Shown here: in pieces, positions 46,152 through 57,533 of the stretch
Position numbering within the stretch: the first letter of the stretch is position 1
Layout: each line of letters begins with the position of its first letter
Origin: Vicia villosa
Taxonomy: Eukaryota; Streptophyta; Magnoliopsida; Fabales; Fabaceae
Reading direction: 5' to 3'
Assembly (NCBI RefSeq): GCF_029867415.1
Contig: NW_026705298.1
Location: forward strand, 1-64,000
DNA: 64,000 nt
Program-made: the position numbers and the translations under genes
Notes under the pieces: model-generated
What the model saw: only the letters and a program-made list of their open reading frames with translations
Told to the model about the DNA's origin: nothing
Databases searched by the model: none

Positions 46152-46825
46152 AACAACCTCCCCTCAAACCGGATATCTTATCAACGGAACTGGTCTAAGC
46201 TGTAATAACCTCCCCTCGAACCGGATATCTTATCAACGGAGCTGGTCTCAGTTATAATAAGGATAAACAACCTCCCCTCGAACCGGATATCTTATCAACG
46301 GAACTGGTCTAAGCTGTAATAACCTCCCCTCGAACCGGATATCTTATCAACGGAACTGGTCTCAGTTATAATAATGATAACCAACCTCCCCTCGAACCGG
46401 ATATCTTATCAACGGAACTGGTCTAAGCTGTAATAACCTCCCCTCGAACCGGATATCTTATCAACGGAACTGGTCTCAGTTATAATAATGATAAACAACC
46501 TCCCCTCGAACCGGATATCTTATCAACGGAACTGGTCTAACCTGTAATAACCTCCCCTCGAACCGGATATCTTATCAACGGAACTGGTCTCAGTTATAAT
46601 AATGATAAACAACCTCCCCTCGAACCGGATATCTTATCAACGGAACTGGTCTAAGCTGTAATAACCTCCCCTCGAACCGGATATCTTATCAACGGAACTG
46701 GTCTCAGTTATAATAATGATAAACAACCTCCCCTCGAACCGGATATCTTATCAACGGAACTGGTCTAAGCTGTAATAACCTCCCCTCGAACCGGATATCT
46801 TATCAACGGAACTGGTCTCGGTTAT
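46152..46825. repeat. E3 minisatellite: 12 monomers, 114-bp dimer
   Basis: Same 52/62-bp alternating monomers as E2, with six dimers instead of eight. Single-base variants differ between arrays. Confidence 0.92.
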
Positions 46826-48348
46826 GATTTGGACAATATCTCTGATAAAGAGAAAATTTCCAAAGGTCTGTTCCCTCATCAAACTTCTCATCAACACCTG
46901 GAGATGAGATACCATTTGATAGCAATTAAGGAATTTTGTCATCTTTCCTTCCAACTTGACGTTTTTGAAGGAATGTCATATGGTCTTGCGTCCTTTTGAG
47001 GGGCTAATGACTTTGCTTGAAAGCGGACGAATTGTTTTCGGGACGAAAACTACCATTCATCGACTCATGCTGAGGAATATGAACTATCTTATTGATGAAG
47101 ATTGTCATTCATTGACCCCGCTGGGGATTTGCTGATCTGCTGGGGAGATTCCCAATTATCCTCTTCAGCGAACAGTGCCATTTATGGACACCGCTGGGGA
47201 AATACCAGACTGATTTGAAGAAGACTGTCGAGCGTTGCTCTGCAGGAGAATCCTAGTTGGGGAATTTCAAAAGTGAACAAACCATCTCTTTGATGGAGAC
47301 TACCATTTGCTGACTTGTTTGGGGAATGCGGGTATATGAACCTTCTTTATGAAGAAGAAGACCCTTCCATGTCTTTGCAGGGGAAACTTGTGTATATGCC
47401 CAAGTGATTTGGGCATTAACATAATCAAAACCTAACTAGACTATGCTAATTATGCAAATATGATGCAAGACAGAATGCATGAATATTATGATGATTATAA
47501 AATGCAAAGTGAATGTGAATGGAATTGTCGCGGATGTGAAATCCTATGATACGACTTGAATCTTGTGATGATCAGAAGATGTCTTCTTCTTGTAGTTCAA
47601 ACTCTATTGGGAATGATTGGTCCATCAGTTGCCCATTGTTCGTAATGATATGAATTGAAGTGAAGTTGCCCATCCGTCATCGGGAGATGTTCGCAAAGCG
47701 ACCTCATGGGGAAATCTAGGTTCCCAGAGTCTCAACCATTCTCAGAGCAACTGTTTGCATTCTTCCTATTGTTTGTAAACCTTAGAAAGAAAATTTCACC
47801 TTTATTTTTGTAAGTAAATTCATTTTTTATTTTATGAAAACATTTCGTTTCAAGAAAATGACTGTTTAAATTAAAACGCATTTTAAGAAACTGAAAAAGA
47901 CTCGATTGCAAAGAAAGGCACAAGGCCCAAATTATTATTTATGAAATGGTAATCAGCCAAATGCTTGATTCCATGGAGTATTTACAAAGTTGGAAATTGG
48001 TAATTTTCGGGAAAAGGGCTACGATGAAACGTGACGACCGTTATCTTTCCCTTCCACTCCAAGTTGCGCTGTATTCATGCTTTATAGAAGATGACCTACT
48101 GATGATGAATACTCCGCTATGGATCTTTGAATGATCAAGTTGTCCTGAACACAGTTACTTGCCATTTATCCCTAACTTTTGCGTAAACTACCCCTTTCAG
48201 GTTTTAAGTTTACCGGGATTGATTTTTTTTTTATGTCTCTAACTTTTGCCTGAATCGCCCTTTCGGGTTTTCGATTCACCGAGACGCTCTTTTTTGCCTA
48301 AGCCGTTCTTTGCGAGTTTTCAACTTAGCGAGCTGTTCTTTTAATTAT
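46826..48348 (-). other. E3 3' untranslated region next to pol
   Basis: Matches 28061-29579 of E2, including the degenerate F2-type units and the three stem-loops after the pol stop (about 48182-48327). No gene. Confidence 0.7.
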
Positions 48349-50686
48349 TTAGGCGAAGTATTTCTTGACTGCGTCGACGTTCACAGGACGGGTGAATTCT
48401 TCTCCATCCATAGTCGTGAGTATTAAGGCTCCTCCTGAGAAAACTCTCTTGACCACGTAGGGGCCGTCATAATTGGGAGTCCATTTCCCTCTCGAATCTG
48501 TGAGAAAAGATTGAATCTTTTTGAGTACGAGGTCGCCTTCTTTGATTGCGCGAGGTCGAACCTTTTTGTCGAAAGCTTTCTTCATTCTTTGTTGATATAG
48601 TTGTCCGTGGCATAAAGCTGTCATGCGCTTTTCTTTGATTAAGTTCAATTCATCGAATCTGCTTTGACACCACTCGGCTTCTGTTAATTTTGCCTCTATC
48701 AAGACTCTCATTGATGGGATCTCAACCTCTATGGGTAGGACTGCTTCCATGCCATATACAAGGGAGAAAGGAGTTGCTCCAGTCGAAGTACGTACAGATG
48801 TACGGTAACCATGAAGAGCATACGGGAGCATTTCATGCCAATCTTTGTAAGTGATGACCATCTTCTGAATGATTTTCTTGATGTTTTTGTTAGCTGCTTC
48901 TACAGCTCCATTCATCTTTGGTCTGTAAGAAGACGAGTTGTGATGTTCAATCTTGAATTCTTCACAAAGCTCCTTCATCATTTTGTTATTCAAATTTGAC
49001 CCATTGTCAGTGATTATCTTGCTAGGAATGCCGTAGCGACAGATGATGTGATTCTTGATAAACCTGGCGACGACTTGTCTTGTAACGTTTGCATATGAAG
49101 CTGCTTCGACCCATTTGGTGAAATAGTCTATGGCTACCAAGATGAAGCGATGTCCGTTGGACGCTTTTGGCTCGATCATCCCGATCATGTCGATTCCCCA
49201 CGTGGAGAAAGGCCAAGGGGAAGAGAGTATGTTGAGAAGAGATGGCGGCACATGAATTCTATCGGCGTAGATCTGACATTTGTGACACGTCTTTGCATAC
49301 TGGTAGCAATCTGACTCCATCGTCAACCAATAATATCCTGCTCTCAGTATTTTCCTTGTCATGGTATGTCCATTGGCGTGAGTACCAAAGGAACCTTCAT
49401 GTATTTCTCTCATGAGTATTTCTGCTTCTTTCTTGTCAACGCATATGAGCAGAACCATGTCGAAATTTCTCTTGTACAGAACATCTTCATTCAAAAAGAA
49501 TCTACAAGCTAACTTTCTCAAAGTCTTTCTATCTTTCTTTGACGTCCCGAGAGGGTACTCTTGTCTTTGAAGAAAGTTCTTGATGTCGTGATACCACGGT
49601 TTGTTGTCGATAATTGCTTCTACTGTGAAAACATGAGCAGGCCTATCCAGGCGCATGACATCAATCCGAGGGATGTCAATCCAATGATTTATCCTACTCA
49701 TGGAAGAGAGTGTGGCTAATGCATCAGCCAAGTTGTTTTCTTCACGAGGAATGTGATGAAAATCTACCCTGTCGAAGAATGGTAATAATCTTCTCACGTA
49801 GTCTTTGTAAGGAATTAGCCCAGGTTGGCGTGTTTCCCAATCTCCTTTGATTTGATTGATGACCAAAGCAGAATCTCCGTATTCGGCCTCGTTGTTTGTG
49901 CATTTGAAAGTTAATCTGGAGGTAAATGGAATATGGGTACCTCGAGGGGTAACAATGATTGCCCCAATTCCTCGTCCATAAGCGTTGACAGCTCCGTCAA
50001 AGATTAAGCCCCACTGGGATCCTATCTCAGGTCCTTCGTCTGAGAGTGGCTCGTCGCAATCTTTCATCTTGAGGTACATGACGTCCTCGTCCGGAAAGTC
50101 AAAACTGGTTGATTCATGACCATTGAGTGGGTGGTGAGCCAGGTGCTCAGCTAGGATACTTCCTTTCACGGCTTTCTGTGCGTGATACTCGATGTCATAT
50201 TCTGACAACAACATCTTCCAACGGGCAATTCTCCTAGTTAAAGCAGGCTTCTCAAAGATGTACTTGATTGGATCCATATGAGAGATCAAACAAGTAGTAT
50301 GTCGAATCATGTACTGGCGGAGACGCTTGGCAGCCCAGGCCAAAGCACAACACGTCTTCTCGAGCATGGAGTAGCGGGATTCACAATCACTGAATTTCTT
50401 GCTCAGGTAATAAATGGCATGCTCTTTTCTTTTCGTCTCGTCTTGCTGTCCAAGGACGCAACCCATAGAATCTTCTAAGACGGTTAAGTACATTATCAAA
50501 GGTCTTCCTTCCACCGGAGGAGACAGGATGGGTGGTTCGAGCAGATATTCCTTAATGATGTCGAAGGCTTTCTGACAATCGTCTGTCCAGACGCAACTTT
50601 GATTTTTCCGTAGAAGTTTGAAAATTGGAGCACAAGTTGCAGTCATGAGATATATGAATCTCGAGATGTAATTCAGACGTCCAAGA
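48349..50686 (-). pseudogene. E3 pol: RT truncated, RNase H to integrase open
   Basis: 765 codons from Met 50646 cover the end of RT, the gypsy RNase H, the archaeal-type RNase H, the zinc finger, integrase core and C-terminal domain. At 50683-50686 (AAGA) a deletion removes what is 31981-33270 in E2: most of RT with the YVDD motif, the intron acceptor and part of the intron. A second deletion removes 63 bp near 49881-49883, equal to E2 31114-31176; it takes 21 residues from the archaeal RNase H in frame, between NNEAEY and GDSALV. The residue after the RNase H Asp is Gly here (DGA), the normal form. No nonsense codon interrupts the 765 codons. Confidence 0.92.
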
Positions 50687-50781
50687 GGGACATTTTCCTA
50701 AAAAATAGTAAAATGCAAAGCCCTATGAAACATCTCTTCACCCTGGGCTATGGTGAGAGGACAAAATAACGGTGAAAGTTC

Positions 50782-53700
50782 CTACTTAGGAGTGCGAACA
50801 ACAGTTGTAACTTCAACAGCTGTCCAATAGTGGCGAACCCCATTGTGCACTAGGTAATCTGGAACCTTAGGCTTAAGCTGGCATGTGGTAGGTCTTGATT
50901 TACCAACCACTATGTTTGCAACACTCAGATGATCTTCTTCTACTTCAGCAGACTGAGCGGTGTGAGCATACCCATTCGCAAGTGGAGTATGTCGAACTTT
51001 CTTTTTAGGAAACTTCCAATCTTTTGAATGGAGAGACTCGTTGTCGGAGACACTTTCGAGATCATCCTCTTCTGTATTTTGGTCTTGCTCTTCTCCCAAG
51101 ATGGCATTGACTAGGTATGTGAACTCTAGATCTGTAGCCTCGGAAGGTGACTTGGGGATATAATCCTCAATGATGACTTCACCAGTTGATGATGATGAAT
51201 AGCAAGGGTTATATATCTCTTTTGGCTGAGTAAAGTACTCGTAATCAACGTCCCATCCCGTTGGAACAATATCTTCAAAAGAGGTTTTTGAACTTTCAGG
51301 GGCGGAGTATTTCACCATGTAGTCGAATTTTCCGCTTGGTTCTCCTAATGTATCCCAGGTTTCTTCGGGGATAGGAGGATCCTCTTCTGATGATCCATGA
51401 CTTCTGGTGGTGAAGCTGTTTGTAACTTCGTCACTGCTTGATTGAGTCTTACTTTCAGATCCTTTAGTTGGATAACAGCAAAGTGGTTCAGACTCTGATA
51501 GGGAGACGTATCCTGATTTTTTAAGATAGGATAGCCATTCCTCTTCATCGGTGTTTTCCGTACCGATGGTATTGACTGCTTGTTGAACAAGTTGAAGAAA
51601 ACCTCCGCTGTGGAAAGTTTCTTGAATTGGAAGAACTACCTCAATTCCTGGAATAGTCTTTGATGATGTTGGAAAGAATCCAACTCCTGTTCTGTTCTTG
51701 TTGTTGGTAGGAATATTAATGTGCCCCCAACCACTGGTAGTGCCATCCTTTATAACTAGGACTGCATCTTTGTAAGAAGAAATAGACGCTGCTTTCTCCT
51801 TTCCTTTTTCTTTGTCCAAGGAAAGTGCTTGGAATTTAGTTCCAACGACTTTTTTTGGTTCTATGTCGGAGAATGACGACAGGTTGCTGACGATCAGAGC
51901 TCGTTCTCCACACACGGTTACCAATTTGTCATTTCTTATGAATTTCAGTTTCTGATGAAGTGTTGAAGTAATTGCCCCAGCCTCATGAATCCATGGGCGA
52001 CCTAGCAAACAACTGTATTGTGCTGGAATATCCATAACTTGAAAAGTGATTTTGAACGTCTGAGGTCCAATAGTTATGGGAAGATCCACTTCTCCAAAAA
52101 CTATCTTCCTTGATCCATCAAACACTTTGACGACTACATGGCTTTCCCTTAGCGGCTAATCTTTGAAAGATAATCTTGACAATGTTGATTTAGACATGAC
52201 GTTGAGAGAGGATCTGTTGTCTATCAGGACTCCTGTGAGTGTATTACCCATGCAGCCAACTGAGATGTGAAGTGGAAGATTATGGTCCACTCCTTCTTCA
52301 GGAAGATCTTCGCCACAGAAACTTAGGTTAGTTCCCGCGAAGATGTTGGAAACGATGTTGTCGAATTGGCCTACTGTAACGCCAGGTTCTACAAAAGCTT
52401 GTTCCAAAACTTTCTGTAGAGCTTCCCTATGAGCTTCAGAACTCAATAGCAGGGAAAGAACAGATATCCTAGACGGAGTATGTAGCAATTGATCTACAAT
52501 GTTGTATTCACTCCTCTGAATTAATTTCAAGATCTCATCATTTTCTTTCGCTTGAACAACATTGGTCGGATGATTGTCTTGCCTATGTGGTGCTTCTTCC
52601 GAAGGTTTCTCCGCATTTTCTGTAGTTCTGTTGAAGACTCGTCCACTTCTGGTGACTCGACTAACATCAGCAATGTTGACAACAGACAATAATGGTATTT
52701 CCTTACCATTTTCAATGAATGTAGCGTTGTACTTGTATGGTATAGCCTTGCTGGACTCATACGGTACAGGACCTGGTAAGTAGATGACTAATGGAGCAAT
52801 TGTTGTTTTCCTGCTGTCATACTTGACTTGCATTGGTTCAACTTGATTAATTTGAGGAGATACGGTAAAGACTTCGTCATCTTCTCTGTTGGCAAGAACT
52901 GTAATGGTATTATCATCCATCAGTTTCTGAATGTCGTTGTGAACGCGCAAACATCCTCGTGAATTTCTTCGACAGATTCTGCATCTATTGTAAGCGTGGA
53001 AATCTGTTCCAAATTAGGCAAGTCCATTTAAAGTCTTATGGAACCTGACTACCGATCCTTCTAGGTCTTCAACTTTGTAGATTTTGTATTCTCCTGGACA
53101 TCCTTGAACCATGTTGATGTCGCACTCAGTTCTGACTCGGATATGTTGAATCCATCCTAAGTCCATTTGTTCTTGTAATGCAGTTTGAACTACGGCACAT
53201 CCTTGATTATTCTTTGGACAAATATCACATGCGAAGTAGTTGTGAGGTGGTACGTGACCGTATCCAGCTTGTCTAGCGTGCATCTTGACGAGATTTTCCC
53301 CTATCTGACGAATGTCGTAGATTTGAATGACGTTGGGGTGCTGATCTATCAAATTCACTGAAGCTTCTTTATGCTGCGGCAAAGGATTTACTTGGACGTT
53401 TGGATTAGTATCTTTGAAGGATAGCATTCCGCTCTTCACTAATCGTTGGACGTCAATCTTGAAATGAAGACAACTCCCAATGTTGTGACCTGGTGCCCCC
53501 TGATGATAGGGGCAAGATTGGTCAGCCTTGAACCAATGTGCTGATTCATTTGCAGGATTTGGAGGGCTCTTTGTCTGAATGAGTCCTTTTTTCAATAGTG
53601 TTGGAAACAATTCCGCATACGGCATTGGTATTGGGTCAAATGGAGGATACCTTTGAACCCGATTGTTGTAATTTGGAGGTCGAACCTGCTGCTGAGGTTG

Positions 53701-54993
53701 CTGCGACCCTTGTTGAATTGGTTGTTGCGAAATCTGAGGTTGATAAGCTGGCGCTGAGTTGACAACCGGAGTTATTGTAGAAACTTGAGGTTGTAACCTC
53801 TTTCTGATTTTGTGTAAGACATTGCTGACATCTTGATCCTTTTTCTTCTGGAAAGAACTTCCATACTTCCTTGGACCAATAGAAGATTCTGGTTCTTTGT
53901 TCAAACGACCTTCTCGAACTGCTTCTTCTAAGCGTACACCCATGTTTACCATCTCAGTAAAGTCACTTGGTGCAATTGCAACCATTCGTCCGTAGTAAAA
54001 TGGACTCAAAGTCTTGAGATAGATTTTTGTCATTTCTTTCTCTTCAAGTGGTGGACATATTTGAGCAGCTACTTCACGCCATCTCTGAGCGTATTCCTTG
54101 AAGCTTTCTCTATCCTTTTGAGTCATGGCCTGGAGTTGATCTCTATCAGGAGCCATATCCAGATTGTACTTATACTGTTTGACGAAGGCCTCTCCGAGGT
54201 CTCGAAAAGTGCGAATCTCTGAACTGTCCAAGTTCATGTACCATTTGAGTGCAGCACCAGTCAGGCTGTCTTGAAAATAATGAATGAGTAATTGTTGATT
54301 ATCAGTCTGAGTTGACATCCTTCGAGCGTACATCACGAGGTGACTTTGTGGGCATGAATTCCCTTTGTACTTCTCGAATTCTGGTACTTTGAATTTGTGA
54401 GGAATCTTAACATTTGGAACCAGACAGAGGTCTGCAGCATTCTTTCCAAATAGATCTTGTCCTCGGAGAGTCTTGAGTTCCTTCTGCATTTGCAGAAACT
54501 GTTCTTGGAACTCGTCCAATCTTTCATACACGCCAGCATCCTCACTGTGAGCGTGATGATATACTTGTCCGCCATGTGGAGGAAAAGTATGCATAATGGG
54601 CTATGGAGAAGTCATGACAGCAGATCCTGGAATCTCAGCATTCTGTTACGCGAAACCCATTGTCGTTGCTCTTGGAACTTCAATTTCCAGAGGTTTGTAA
54701 CCCTCCGGTGGTTGCATCTCTATTGTAGCTCTTGGAACTTCAGAACTTGGTGGTATGTACCCTTCTGGAATAAAGTTATACGGCATGCCCCAAGGTCGGT
54801 TGGGTGGCATGGTATACTGAGGAATAGGAGTAGAAACAATCTCGGAAACCACAGTCCTTTGTGGTTCTTCTGGCGTTGGTCGATTCTGTGCAACTACCAG
54901 GGCTTCTACCATACTATTGAGCCTTTCAATAGCATCTTTGAGAGTAGAAACCTCTTCTCTGAGTTCTCCATTCTCTTTCTCAAAGTCTTCCAT
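50782..54993 (-). pseudogene. E3 gag-protease with four nonsense codons
   Basis: Same frame and domains as E2 gag-pro, from ATG 54993 to the TAG at 50782. Stops are at 54646-54648 (CAA to TAA), 54601-54603 (CAG to TAG), 53014-53016 (TAC to TAA) and 52156-52158 (TAC to TAG), judged against E2. None coincides with an E2 stop. The protease has the same DNR motif as E2, so that change predates the duplication. The donor-side end CCTAAGTAGGA is kept, but the acceptor is deleted. Confidence 0.9.
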
Positions 54994-55282
54994 TCTTTTC
55001 TTGCGACTTGAACGAGTGTTGTATGGATGAGACAACTTGAAAGTCTTGGTTCACCTACTTCTCCTCCTCTCTTTTTGGAGAAAGGAAAGGGACTATTAGA
55101 TCCGCGACAATTCTCGCGTCAGTGCGTACGATTAAAGTGATGCATGATGTGCAATTAGGTTAATATTTTTCAAGGAAACACCATAATTACGTTATGAAAC
55201 ATCAAACTTTTATTAATTAAGCGAAAACGCCGTTTTTTACACACTTTGAAAAAGAAATACAGAGAAACTGAGAGAAAGGACT
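54994..55282 (-). other. Spacer between ORF1 and gag in E3
   Basis: Same non-coding spacer as E0 and E2. No gene. Confidence 0.7.
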
Positions 55283-56719
55283 CTAAAACTTTGATGGAGA
55301 GCCGACTTCACGTTTTAACATCTTCTTCTGTTTCTTGAGCTGAGCGTTCTCTGACGTGAGCTGATCGATGATCCAGGAAGCAGGAGGGATATGATGAGAA
55401 AGTGACGATTGTGTCACTTGTCGATCGAGTACTTCAAGTAACTCATCCTTCCTTCTTAGGATGTTATGAATCTCAACGTTTTCCGTGTTGACGATTCGAT
55501 ACTTGTTCCTCCAAGCATTCCTTTCTTGGCATACCTTGTTCAATGCTTCTTGCAGTTTTTCAACATCAGTGGAGAAAAGGTATATTGGTTCCCTTAGGGG
55601 AATAGGTTCTTGACGTTGAAATGGCATCCTGAGCTTGAATGCTCTGACGCGTACCCATTGAAGGTAAGGATCCAGGGATATGCAAAGATGTTTTCCTAAC
55701 AATCTTCTCCCTTTGCTGTGAACGAGACGCCAGGCTTGGACAATTTCCTTCTTCAGCATGTTGCCATGATCGTCGATGTTCTTGAAGAACAGACCCTCCA
55801 ATTGAATACTGCTTGGTATATTTTTCATGGGATAGTCGTATTGACGACGGGCTAAAGCTGGATTGTAACTGATTCCTCCCTTAGTTCCAATAAGGGGTAC
55901 GTTGGGAAAACTTCCACAACTGAAGATGATCTTGGTTTCGTCGCTGTCAGGACTACACCACTCAATGTCTGTATGAGTGAGGGACATGATTTTCTGTGAC
56001 CAGTAAAGGCCATCCCTCATGTTCCAGAAAGTGCTAGACTTTGGAAGGTGCGAGACGAACCATTCGTATAACAACGGTACGCAGCATGTGATTAATCCTC
56101 CTCGCTGCAGGTTTCTTGAATGTACAGAGTGATAATCATCCGTAAGCAAGGTTGGAACTGGATTTCCAATTAAGAAGATCTTAATTGCGTTGATGTCGAC
56201 GAAATCGTTAATGTTAGGGAACAAAAACAATCCGTAGATAAGCAATGCCAAGATTTCCTCAAAAGCACTCATATCTTGGATGCTGACGAAGTACCGAGCT
56301 TCATCAAATAGGAATTTGGAGGGCAATCCTTGAATTCCTCCTCTACTCACCATATGAGTTCTGATGTCGACTACGTTCAAAGGAGTAGTTGCAGCAATGA
56401 TAATGTCGTCAGGATTCTTTTCCAAACCGGAGTCCGGATCTTGCGCGTACACGGGTATTCCAATCAGACGAGAGTACTCCTCCAACGTAGGCATGAGTTG
56501 ATAATCTGGAAAGGTGAAACAGTGATACGTTGGATCGTAAAACTGTACCAATGTGGGAAGGATCCCATCCACAATGTTGGTATCGAGCAAAGGCAGAGGT
56601 TTTCCATACTTCTCCTTGAAAGCCTGGGGGTTGACCACCAGTTTTCCGAGCTTTCCCAGTTCCTCGACCTGGGGAATCTTGAAGGTGTATTTCCTAGCTC
56701 TCTTTCTTCCATAATCCAT
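55283..56719 (-). CDS. Ogre ORF1 protein of E3 (478 aa)
   Basis: Third intact copy of the 478-codon ORF1, almost identical to E2. It differs at a few residues, such as LFDEARYF for LFDQARYF and KMLKREV for KMLEREV. Plant-mobile-domain-like segment and C-terminal coiled coil are intact. Its own 5' LTR (LTR1) has lost the TATA region, so expression would need another promoter. Confidence 0.87.
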   Translation of the reverse strand: MDYGRKRARKYTFKIPQVEELGKLGKLVVNPQAFKEKYGKPLPLLDTNIVDGILPTLVQFYDPTYHCFTFPDYQLMPTLEEYSRLIGIPVYAQDPDSGLEKNPDDIIIAATTPLNVVDIRTHMVSRGGIQGLPSKFLFDEARYFVSIQDMSAFEEILALLIYGLFLFPNINDFVDINAIKIFLIGNPVPTLLTDDYHSVHSRNLQRGGLITCCVPLLYEWFVSHLPKSSTFWNMRDGLYWSQKIMSLTHTDIEWCSPDSDETKIIFSCGSFPNVPLIGTKGGISYNPALARRQYDYPMKNIPSSIQLEGLFFKNIDDHGNMLKKEIVQAWRLVHSKGRRLLGKHLCISLDPYLQWVRVRAFKLRMPFQRQEPIPLREPIYLFSTDVEKLQEALNKVCQERNAWRNKYRIVNTENVEIHNILRRKDELLEVLDRQVTQSSLSHHIPPASWIIDQLTSENAQLKKQKKMLKREVGSPSKF

Positions 56720-57533
56720 GATATAGATCCTTAAGTCCTTTCTCCGTTTCTCTCTTTCTATGAAGTTTAAAACGTTCGTTATTTAGTTTCCTTGAAAAAC
56801 GACTCGAAAAAGACTTTTTTTGTTTTTTAGTTGTTATTAATGAATGATGCATGAATGCATGAATGCACACACAAGAGTTTTTAAACAAACATGGCGTAGA
56901 AGGGTATAGTGGTCATGAAGTCAAAACGCAAACCTCGCCCCAATGGTAAACTAAGGATAAGGATTTTTGTACCTGTAGAACGGGTTCTAGGGGTCTCAGA
57001 GCTTTTGCTCAATCTTAAAGATACGTTGACTGGTATCTATAAGAGAGTTTTCTCTGAGTGTAGTATCTGCGTGACAATTACTTTCGTAATCACCGCTCTA
57101 CGTCCTAACAAAAGGCTTTAAGTGGGGCTAATGTGTTTCTAGGTCCTCCTGGTACAAATCAGTCTCGGAATGCATTGGCGCAGTTAATCACAACCAGCCA
57201 GGCAAATCCCAAGAGTAGAATTGTGAACCAAGATTAGAGGGTCTTCACCGGGAAGACATCCTCCATCCTATCTTATGTTGCACTCAAATCCGGGTATAGG
57301 ATTTCTCACCACAAGGGGGAATCAAGCCCTTTCCCGATACAGAATAAACAAAATAAACAAATATATATGCAACAAAAACATGAAATGACACAGAGGTTAG
57401 GTAGGACCTCTCTTGTTTGAGGGGGAATTTGGTATCCCTAATTCCTCATTGGGGGCTGGACTAGCACAGGTCAACCATTGGTTTGGATGAAAAACCAAGG
57501 TTATTACTTTCCCCAGCAGAGTCGCCATTTTTC
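56720..57533 (-). other. 5' leader of E3 with PBS (57511-57527)
   Basis: Same leader as E2, with the PBS TGGCGACTCTGCTGGGG at 57511-57527 and the single class III stem-loop near 57236-57266. Confidence 0.75.
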
